From the NCBI GenBank assembly GCA_022563285.1, contig JADFNQ010000024.1, positions 1-11,025 on the forward strand: 11,025 nt of DNA, read 5' to 3'. The notes beneath the pieces were generated by a model, which was given only the letters and a program-made list of their open reading frames with translations, had not been told where the DNA came from and made no database searches. The DNA is from Chloroflexota bacterium (GTDB taxonomy: Bacteria; Chloroflexota; Dehalococcoidia; SM23-28-2; RBG-16-64-32). The position numbers and the translations under genes were made by a program. This document shows, piece after piece, positions 1 through 4,904 of this stretch. Positions within the stretch are counted from its first letter, which is position 1. The number at the start of each line of letters is the position of its first letter.

Positions 1-451
1 GCTGGGCGTCCTTCTCGCCGAAGTAGGCCCGCTGCGGCTGGACGATGCGGAGCAGTCGCGCCACCACGGTGGTCACGCCGCGGAAGAACTGGGGCCGAGA
101 TGCGCCCTCCAGCGTTGAGGTTAGCGGGCCGCACACCTCCACCCACTCGTCGAAGCCGGGCGGGTAGATCTCCTCCACCGGGGGTGAGAACACGATGTCC
201 ACGCGCTCGGACTCCAGCAGTTGGAGGTCGCGGTCCACGTCCCGCGGATAAGTGTCGATGTCCTCCCGCGGGCCGAACTGGGTGGGGTTCACGAAGACGC
301 TGACGACCACGTGGTCGCTGTCCGCCCGGGCCCGCCGCACGAGCGAAAGGTGCCCTTCGTGAAGCGCGCCCATCGTGGGGACGAGGCCGACGCTGCCTCG
401 TACGGCGGCCCGCGCCTCGCTCATCTCAGCAACCGTCTCGATGATCCTCAT
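1..451 (-). CDS. panC: Pantothenate synthetase (pantoate--beta-alanine ligase), N-terminal part, truncated by window edge
   Basis: Joins pantoate and beta-alanine using ATP, through a pantoyl-adenylate intermediate, the last step of pantothenate synthesis in the cytoplasm. The first 150 residues are visible and the rest lies left of the window. The protein begins MRIIETVAEM, as family members do. It carries the ATP-binding PTMGALHEGH stretch (about residues 25-34, two HxGH-type histidines), FVNPTQFG (53-60) and YFGEKDAQ (143-150), all hallmark PanC segments. I found this frame by translating the minus strand. The ATG at 451 is chosen because family homology starts there. No strong ribosome binding site precedes it. 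The start lies 27 codons after the panB stop in the same frame, so panC is probably co-transcribed with panB and translated by reinitiation or coupling. Identification is very secure; the exact start is less so. Confidence 0.93.
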   Translation of the reverse strand, partial: MRIIETVAEMSEARAAVRGSVGLVPTMGALHEGHLSLVRRARADSDHVVVSVFVNPTQFGPREDIDTYPRDVDRDLQLLESERVDIVFSPPVEEIYPPGFDEWVEVCGPLTSTLEGASRPQFFRGVTTVVARLLRIVQPQRAYFGEKDAQ

Positions 452-529
452 GATGCCGCGTGCCCGAGCCGCCAGAGCACGCCGCCCCGCGTGCTGCCGG
501 GCGGCGGCTAAAGGGAGGGCGTGCGTCGA

Positions 530-1372
530 CTATCCCAGCCGGGTGAGCTCGGAGAGCGCAGACTCGTCGACGTAGAAGCTCTCCCGCTCGGTGGGGAAGG
601 CACCGTCCTGCACCTCCGTCACGTACTGCGCGACCGCCTGCTTGACGACCTCCCCGACCTGGGCGTAGCGCTTCGCGTGCCTGGGGACGAAGTCGGTAAA
701 CAGGCCCAGCATGTCATGGAACACCTGTACCTGGCCGTCGCAGTGGGGCCCGGCGCCGATGCCGATGGTGGGTATGCTCACCTTATCCGTAATCACCTGA
801 GCGAGCTGGGCGGGGATCGTCTCCAGCACCATGGCGTAGGCGCCGGCCTGCTCCAGGGCTACAGCGTCGTCGACTAGCTTCTCAGCGCCGGCCTGCGTCT
901 TCCCCTGGACCTTGTAGCCGCCGAACTGGTTAACGGACTGCGGCGTCAGCCCCAGATGGCCCATTACGGGGATGCCGGATGATACCAGGACACGGACTGT
1001 CTCCGCCACGTGCTGCCCGCCCTCTAACTTGACGGACTGGGCGCCGCCTTCCTTGAGCATGCGACCCGCGTTGCGGAGGGCTTCCTGCGGATCCGCCTGA
1101 AAGCTCATGAACGGCATATCGGCGACGATATGCGCCCGATGCGTGCCGCGGACCACCGCCTTCACGTGGTGCAGCATCTCCTCCATGGTCACCGGTATCG
1201 TAGTGTCGTAGCCGAGGACGACCATCGCCAGGGAGTCGCCCACGAGGATGATGGGCACGCCGGCCTCTTCCACCAGCCGGGCGCCGGGGTAGTCGTAGGC
1301 GGTGAGCATGGCGATGCGCTCGCCGCGCTTCTTCATCGCCTTAAGCTTGGTTATCGATACGCGTTGCTCCAT
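530..1372 (-). CDS. panB: 3-methyl-2-oxobutanoate hydroxymethyltransferase (ketopantoate hydroxymethyltransferase)
   Basis: Transfers a hydroxymethyl group from 5,10-methylene-tetrahydrofolate to 2-oxoisovalerate to give ketopantoate, the first committed step toward pantothenate. The 280 residues form a single (beta/alpha)8 barrel of normal family length. Visible motifs are TAYDYPGA (24-31), VGDSL with the metal-binding Asp (44-48), DMPF (85-88), KLEGG (115-119), GLTPQSVNQFGGYKVQGK (141-158), the catalytic Glu in VLETIP (about 184) and GIGAGPHCDGQ (204-214). The ATG at 1372 has an AAGGAGG ribosome binding site about eight bases upstream, which overlaps the TAA stop of the upstream SDR gene. 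Translation of the two genes is therefore likely coupled. It is third in the panD-SDR-panB-panC operon. Nothing looks damaged. Confidence 0.97.
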   Translation of the reverse strand: MEQRVSITKLKAMKKRGERIAMLTAYDYPGARLVEEAGVPIILVGDSLAMVVLGYDTTIPVTMEEMLHHVKAVVRGTHRAHIVADMPFMSFQADPQEALRNAGRMLKEGGAQSVKLEGGQHVAETVRVLVSSGIPVMGHLGLTPQSVNQFGGYKVQGKTQAGAEKLVDDAVALEQAGAYAMVLETIPAQLAQVITDKVSIPTIGIGAGPHCDGQVQVFHDMLGLFTDFVPRHAKRYAQVGEVVKQAVAQYVTEVQDGAFPTERESFYVDESALSELTRLG

Positions 1373-1385
1373 CGCATCGGCCTCC

Positions 1386-2222
1386 TTACCAGGTTAGCCC
1401 CAACTGCTGACGCATCGTTGACTCGAACGTCTCGTCGTCCATCTGCTTGCGGGCCATGAGCACCATCTGGGCGTCCGGCCCGACGGGATAGCGCAGCTTG
1501 TCGCCCTTCTCTATCGCCTCCAGGATGGCATCCGCGACCATGGAGGCCGGTGACCGGCCGCCCTCACCCAGGAGCCTGCCCATGGCCTGCTCCCATTCGC
1601 CGATGAGGGGCCGGTAGGGCGACGACTCATCGCCGGCGGCGGCGCCCACGAGGCGACGCTTGTCCGGGAAGGGGGTGTCTATGCCGCCGGGCTCGATGAT
1701 GTGCACCCTAACGCCGAAGTGTCCCACCTCATAGTGCAGCGACTCGCTTAGCGCCTCCAGGGCGAATTTCGAGGCGGCGTAGGCGCCGGTCAGGGGCCCG
1801 GCCACCCGGCCACCCACGGAGGAGACGTTGATGATTACGCCCTTCCCGCGCTCGCGCATGGCGGGCAGGACGGCGTTGATGCAGCGGAGTGGGCCGTGGA
1901 CGTTGGTGTCGAACTGGTCGATGAGGTCATCCGGGGTGACCTCCTCAAGCGGGCCGAAGACCTCGAAGCCGGCGTTGTTGACCAGCACGTCCACGTCACC
2001 GGCCCGACGGAACGCCTCCCGTACCGAGCCGTCCTCGCGAACGTCAAGCGGCAGGAGGGTCAGGTCCCAGCCGCCCTTCTCCGCCGCCGCGGCCAGGTCG
2101 CCGCCCTTGTCCAGGTTGCGCATGGTGGCCAGCACACGGTAGCCGCGACCGGCCAGCCGCTCCGCCGTGGCGCGGCCGATGCCGCTGTTGGAGCCGGTTA
2201 TGAGCACGCTCTCTTTCGCCAT
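1386..2222 (-). CDS. Short-chain dehydrogenase/reductase (SDR), classical type, inside the pan operon
   Basis: A 278-residue NAD(P)-dependent oxidoreductase with a Rossmann fold. It has the cofactor loop TGSNSGIG (9-16), NNAG (82-85), the structural Asn in TNVHG (107), the catalytic Ser in INVSSVGG (135) and YAASK with the Tyr148/Lys152 pair. The PGGIDTPF segment follows, as in classical SDRs. Arg35 after the second strand suggests, but does not prove, NADP preference. The substrate cannot be read from the sequence. The ATG at 2222 has GGGAGG five to six bases upstream. It sits 50 bases after panD and 13 bases before panB, so it is very probably co-transcribed with them. Ketopantoate reductase is the pantothenate step not otherwise seen here, but canonical PanE is a different protein family, so that role is only a hypothesis. 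Confidence 0.92.
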   Translation of the reverse strand: MAKESVLITGSNSGIGRATAERLAGRGYRVLATMRNLDKGGDLAAAAEKGGWDLTLLPLDVREDGSVREAFRRAGDVDVLVNNAGFEVFGPLEEVTPDDLIDQFDTNVHGPLRCINAVLPAMRERGKGVIINVSSVGGRVAGPLTGAYAASKFALEALSESLHYEVGHFGVRVHIIEPGGIDTPFPDKRRLVGAAAGDESSPYRPLIGEWEQAMGRLLGEGGRSPASMVADAILEAIEKGDKLRYPVGPDAQMVLMARKQMDDETFESTMRQQLGLTW

Positions 2223-2254
2223 CCAGACCTCCCTCTATTCGCTGGGCCGCGCCT

Positions 2255-2272
2255 GCCTGCCGGTAGGCAGGC
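2255..2272. repeat. Short perfect hairpin abutting the panD stop codon
   Basis: GCCTGCC (2255-2261), loop GGTA, GGCAGGC (2266-2272): a 7-bp perfect stem directly against the panD TGA. One more CCTG lies before it at 2252-2255. It resembles a short CCTGCC/GGCAGG palindromic repeat that I recall as scattered through environmental bacterial genomes. It has no T tract, so it is unlikely to be a strong terminator. It may stabilise the panD message end or reduce read-through. Confidence 0.5.
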
Positions 2273-2662
2273 TCAGGACGCGGCCTGGACTATCTCATGT
2301 GGCACGCCAACAGTGTGCCGGATGCGGTTGTTTTCGTCCACGTAGACGAGCCTGGGCCGGCAGGTGCGGGCCGCCTCGTCCTCCCGCTCTTCATAGGTGA
2401 GGATGATGACGGTGTCGCCGGCGTTCACCAGGCGGGCGGCGGCGCCGTTGATCGCCACCTCACCGGAGCCGCGGCTCCCCTCTATCGCATAGGTGGTGAG
2501 CCGGGAGCCGTTTCTTATGTCCAAGACGTGCACCTGCTCGTAGGGCAGGATATCCGCCGCCTCCATCAGCACCGGGTCCAGTGTGATGGAGCCCTCGTAG
2601 TTGAGGTCGGCGTCCGTCACCGTGGCCCGGTGTATCTTGCTCTTGAGCATCGTCCGCAACAT
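2273..2662 (-). CDS. panD: Aspartate 1-decarboxylase proenzyme
   Basis: Makes beta-alanine from L-aspartate using a pyruvoyl group formed by self-cleavage. It supplies the amine substrate of PanC. The protein is 129 residues, normal for the family. It has Lys9 and His11 in KSKIHRA, Tyr22, and the Gly24-Ser25 self-cleavage site in YEGSI at the canonical positions. AINGAAARL and GDTVIILTY follow further on. The frame is open upstream to 2719, but that extension runs through a terminator hairpin. The ATG at 2662 has a strong GGGAGG eight bases upstream and puts the cleavage site at residue 24, so it is chosen. This is the first gene of the operon, behind a structured leader. There is no sign of damage. 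Confidence 0.97.
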   Translation of the reverse strand: MLRTMLKSKIHRATVTDADLNYEGSITLDPVLMEAADILPYEQVHVLDIRNGSRLTTYAIEGSRGSGEVAINGAAARLVNAGDTVIILTYEEREDEAARTCRPRLVYVDENNRIRHTVGVPHEIVQAAS

Positions 2663-2668
2663 TACTCG

Positions 2669-2678
2669 CACCTCCCTT
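2669..2678 (-). promoter_or_regulatory. Ribosome binding site of panD
   Basis: Minus-strand AAGGGAGGTG, with its GGAGG core eight bases before the ATG at 2662. It decides the panD start against an open frame that continues to 2719. It lies downstream of the leader terminator, so it is present only in transcripts that read through. Confidence 0.85.
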
Positions 2679-2699
2679 ATCGCCGGAGCGCTGGACACC

Positions 2700-2731
2700 A
2701 AAAAGCCCTTCCGGCGCATGACCGAAAGGGC
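2700..2731 (-). terminator. Intrinsic terminator in the panD leader (attenuator)
   Basis: Read on the minus strand: GCCCTTTCGG (2731-2722), loop of seven bases, CCGGAAGGGC (2714-2705), then TTTTT (2704-2700). The stem is 10 bp with one G-U pair. It lies 38 bases upstream of the panD start and downstream of the promoter, so it can stop transcription before the operon. That is the position of a regulated attenuator, not an end-of-gene terminator. Confidence 0.85.
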
Positions 2732-2854
2732 ACTCAGGTCCCACCTATGTGCCGTCTCGGTCGGTTCCCCGATCCAAGCGGGTGCTGGCTCTATTTAGGT
2801 TACGCCTGCCAGTTAGCAGACAGACTCACCGTCCACCATAGGCGGATCGATGGC
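2700..2854 (-). ncRNA. Candidate pan-motif leader RNA (riboswitch-like attenuator) of the pantothenate operon
   Basis: The structured 5' leader has two similar stem-loops. Stem-loop 1 (2852-2827): CATCG, bulged A2847, TCCGCC, loop TAT, GGTGGA, CGGTG, then an extra A2826. Stem-loop 2 (2781-2752): CCG, CTTGG, bulged A2773, TCGG, loop GGAA, CCGA, CCGAG, bulged A2755, CGG. In both, a 5-bp helix is flanked by two single adenines on opposite strands. A third plain hairpin (GTCTGC/GCAGGC, 2821-2804) lies between them, and the terminator follows. The 3' strand of stem-loop 2 (2762-2749) can pair instead with the terminator 5' half (2733-2720): 13 of 14 positions pair, including one G-U, with one C-C mismatch. 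The known 'pan motif' RNA family is described, from memory, as paired stem-loops with two bulged A upstream of pan genes. The fold was drawn by hand; the ligand is unknown to me. Confidence 0.82.
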
Positions 2855-2860
2855 AGCGAC

Positions 2861-2890
2861 AGTATAGCAGGGGTGTCAAGAGGGAGTAAA
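2861..2890 (-). promoter_or_regulatory. Probable sigma-70-type promoter of the panD operon
   Basis: The minus-strand -10 is TATACT (2866-2861). A weak -35, TTTACT (2890-2885), lies 18 bases upstream. The predicted transcription start near 2854 falls immediately before the first leader stem-loop, which supports the call. A TTGACA at 2879-2874 is only 7 bases from the -10 and cannot serve as its -35. Confidence 0.55.
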
Positions 2891-2907
2891 GCGCGACTCC
2901 CCCCAAG

Positions 2908-2926
2908 CCCTTCGATAGGATCAGGG
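2908..2926. repeat. Intergenic palindromic repeat of the CCCTTCGA...TCAGGG type
   Basis: CCCTTCGATAGGATCAGGG lies between the P1 peptidase stop and the pan promoter. It is an imperfect hairpin: CCCT/AGGG, a TC bulge, GAT/ATC, loop AGG. It closely resembles a short palindromic repeat (CCCTTCGACAGGCTCAGGG-like) that I recall as common between genes in many environmental genomes. GAGCGCTC, a perfect 8-base palindrome, follows at 2928-2935. Confidence 0.55.
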
Positions 2927-2944
2927 TGAGCGCTCTGGCCTGTC

Positions 2945-3883
2945 TCAACCTTTCGCCCATTCGCTGGCCGAAGGCATGCCCGTCAGGCCCTTGGCCTGGG
3001 TCACCGCCCGCAGGATGGCGCGCTCCACCGCCCGCGCCGCCAGGGCGCCGAGCTGGAGCACGTCCGCCGGCCTGTCCTCGCTGCCGGTGGAGAGGGCGAA
3101 GATCGTGTCGCCGTCTACGGGGGTGTGAGCGGGGCGTACCGCCCGCGTCAGGCCGGCCTGGGCCATCACCGCCAGCCGGTAGCAATCGGACTTCGACAGG
3201 GCGGCGTCCGTGGCCACCACGCCGATGGTGCTGTTGGGCCCCGCGGCGAAGGGGGAGAGCGCCGGCCGCGAGCGCAGAACCTCCAGCGTATTAGCGAACC
3301 GTCCGTCTTCGGCGCGGGGCCCGGCCGCGGTGCGGCCGCTGTCCGGATCGACCACCTCCCCGAAGCTGTTCACCGCCATCAGCGCTCCCACGCTCACTCC
3401 ATCCGCGGTCGCCTCACAGGCGCTGCCGATGCCGCCCTTCAGCGCCCGCTCCAGCCCCAGCGCCTTGGCGACGATGGCGCCCGTTCCCGCCCCCACGCTG
3501 CCCTCCTCGGGCGGCCCGGTGGAGGCGGCCTGGCAGGCGGCGTATCCGGCCGCGGCGTCCGGACGCACGTCCGCGCGCCCCAGCGACAGGTCGATAAGCA
3601 CCGCAGCGACCACGATGGGTACGACGCCCGTGGGCACCGGGAACCCCTTGCCCCGCTCCTCCAGCCAGCGCATCACACCCGTCGCCGCATCCAGGCCGAA
3701 GGCGCTTCCGCCGGTGAGGAGGACGGCGTGAACCCGCTCCACCAGGCTCCCCGGCCGCAACAGGTCGGTCTCCCGCGTGCCGGGAGCGCCTCCACGCACG
3801 TCCGCGGAGGCCACGGCCCCTTCCGGGCAGAGCACGACGGTGCAGCCGGTCGCCGCCTCGGCGTCCGTCCAGTGGCCCACCAA
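2945..3883 (-). CDS. P1/S58-family (DmpA/NylC-like) N-terminal-nucleophile peptidase
   Basis: Family members are self-cleaving Ntn hydrolases acting as aminopeptidases, beta-peptidases or amide-oligomer hydrolases; the substrate here is unknown. The first 312 residues from the TTG at 3883 contain VGHWTDAEAATGCTVVLCPEG at the start, RGGAPGTRETD (30-40), LTGGSAFGLDAA (56-67), and the processing site PNSTIGVVATDAAL. Cleavage would fall between Asn217 and Ser218, giving alpha and beta chains. A missing N-terminal stretch matters: the same frame reads on upstream as NDDTITAITGLL, the usual family beginning, but has no ATG, GTG or TTG there. A CTG at 3928 with AGGA eight bases upstream would add 15 residues. 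The TTG is kept as the conventional start, but CTG is likely the true one. The gene is divergent from the sortase gene. No membrane segment or signal peptide is seen. Confidence 0.9.
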   Translation of the reverse strand: MVGHWTDAEAATGCTVVLCPEGAVASADVRGGAPGTRETDLLRPGSLVERVHAVLLTGGSAFGLDAATGVMRWLEERGKGFPVPTGVVPIVVAAVLIDLSLGRADVRPDAAAGYAACQAASTGPPEEGSVGAGTGAIVAKALGLERALKGGIGSACEATADGVSVGALMAVNSFGEVVDPDSGRTAAGPRAEDGRFANTLEVLRSRPALSPFAAGPNSTIGVVATDAALSKSDCYRLAVMAQAGLTRAVRPAHTPVDGDTIFALSTGSEDRPADVLQLGALAARAVERAILRAVTQAKGLTGMPSASEWAKG

Positions 3884-3944
3884 GAGGCCCGTTATAGCTG
3901 TAATTGTGTCGTCGTTGGCGGTTTTCAGGGGAACCGTCCTGCGG

Positions 3945-3999
3945 TTAACCTCGTATTCACCGTGATAGTAACACTATGGGCCAGCGATCAGTTTATACT
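3945..3999 (+). promoter_or_regulatory. Divergent control region upstream of the sortase gene
   Basis: Between the P1 peptidase and the sortase gene lie TTAACC (3945-3950), TTCACC (3956-3961), an interrupted palindrome ATAGT-AAC-ACTAT (3965-3977) and a -10-like TATACT (3994-3999). No good -35 precedes the TATACT, and its predicted start would leave a very short leader. The palindrome may be an operator. None of this is firm. Confidence 0.3.
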
Positions 4000-4004
4000 G
4001 TACC

Positions 4005-4010
4005 GGGAGG
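4005..4010 (+). promoter_or_regulatory. Ribosome binding site deciding the TTG start of the sortase gene
   Basis: GGGAGG ends six bases before the TTG at 4017. No ATG or GTG competes near the N-terminus, so this site fixes the unusual start codon. Confidence 0.75.
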
Positions 4011-4016
4011 ATAAGT

Positions 4017-4790
4017 TTGGGAAGCGGTTCTCATTTCCGTTGGAGTAGCCTGCGCAGGCGCCTGCTTCTTACCGCGGGCGCCGCGCTGTTCATCGCCGGC
4101 GCGGCGATCCTGAGCGTCGGCCTCATCGGCTACCTGAACGACAGCGAGTCCGCCGCGCCCGAGGCGGAGGGGCCGCAGTCGATTGCAGACCTCACGCCTC
4201 TTAGCATCGACGACGTGGAGAACCTGCCCGTCGCCATCCCCTACTACAACCCGCAGATCACGGAGGCCGAGCCTGAGCGGGTGCGCGAGGTCACCGAGCC
4301 CTTCCGGCTGGTCATCGAAGGCATCGATGTAAACGCCCCAGTGATAACGATGGGGCTGGAGGACGGGGGTATACCGGAAGTCCCGCTCAACGGCCAAGAC
4401 ATCGCCTGGTACGACTTCTCGTCCATGCCCGGGGGCGGCAGCAACGCGGTATTCGCGGCGCATGTCACCTGGGGCGGCGCCCCCGGCGTGTTCGCCAATC
4501 TGAACGACCTGCAGCCTGGAGACACCATCAGCCTCATATCGGAGGATGGCCGCGAGTATACGTACGAGGTGTTCGCCAACTTCCCCGTCGACCCGTTCGA
4601 CTCCGAATCGCTCAAGGTCATGGCGCCCACGGCCACAGATACCGTAACGCTCATCACCTGCGGCGGCAGCTGGCTGCCCGACCCCAGCGAGCGGTTCGGC
4701 GGCAACTACAGCAACCGGACGATAGTGCAGGCGCGGCTAATGCAGCCCGCCCTGATGGCGCCCGTCCCCAGCGCGATAAGCAACGGCTAG
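4017..4790 (+). CDS. Sortase-family transpeptidase, membrane anchored
   Basis: Cleaves a sorting signal on secreted proteins and transfers them to an amine acceptor at the outer face of the membrane. The 257-residue protein has an Arg-rich N-terminus (RRR, 13-15), one membrane segment (about 16-40), an acidic/proline linker (41-95) and a sortase beta-barrel. The catalytic triad is visible: His149 in FAAHVTW, Cys215 in TLITCGG, and Arg234 in SNRTIVQAR. TLITC and the short form suggest a class D/E/F-like enzyme rather than housekeeping class A, but class assignment by eye is weak. It starts at TTG with GGGAGG six bases upstream. No LPxTG-type substrate or pilin gene is visible nearby, so it is an orphan sortase here. 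A strong hairpin follows the gene. Confidence 0.92.
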   Translation: MGSGSHFRWSSLRRRLLLTAGAALFIAGAAILSVGLIGYLNDSESAAPEAEGPQSIADLTPLSIDDVENLPVAIPYYNPQITEAEPERVREVTEPFRLVIEGIDVNAPVITMGLEDGGIPEVPLNGQDIAWYDFSSMPGGGSNAVFAAHVTWGGAPGVFANLNDLQPGDTISLISEDGREYTYEVFANFPVDPFDSESLKVMAPTATDTVTLITCGGSWLPDPSERFGGNYSNRTIVQARLMQPALMAPVPSAISNG

Positions 4791-4812
4791 ACCAAGACAA
4801 CCAAGACGCCGT

Positions 4813-4839
4813 AGGCCCCGCGGCTGAGCCGCGGGGCCT
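4813..4839 (+). terminator. GC-rich terminator hairpin between convergent sortase and thiolase genes
   Basis: AGGCCCCGCGGC, loop TGA, GCCGCGGGGCCT: a 12-bp perfect stem followed by CTCTTGAGTT on the plus strand. The T tract is poor, so termination may need help. The hairpin may serve both strands. A second, weaker inverted repeat (TACAGGC/GCCTGTA, 4847-4853 and 4866-4872) lies on the thiolase side. Confidence 0.65.
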
Positions 4840-4904
4840 CTTGAGTTACAGGCTAAATCCTGCCCGCCTGTAGCGGTGCAGAGGCTCCGGTCTGTACGAG
4901 ATTA

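Noticed and set aside
2663..2719. Longer N-terminus for PanD starting at 2719
   Set aside because: The extension is encoded by the terminator hairpin and its T tract, lacks family similarity, and would shift the Gly24-Ser25 cleavage site; the ATG at 2662 has a strong ribosome binding site.
2752..2821. c-di-AMP (ydaO) riboswitch, from GGGGAACCGA and GCTAAC..GCAGGCG resemblances
   Set aside because: The two segments are in the wrong order and the core GGGGTGAAT-type element is missing; the pan-type double hairpin explains the region better.
2874..2879. TTGACA as a -35 box of the pan promoter
   Set aside because: It lies only 7 bases from TATACT, far too close. With normal spacing there is no -10 downstream of it.
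3125..4048. Plus-strand open frame opposite the P1 peptidase
   Set aside because: Runs antisense through a clear peptidase gene and over the sortase start; low-complexity Arg/Gly/His composition typical of a shadow frame.
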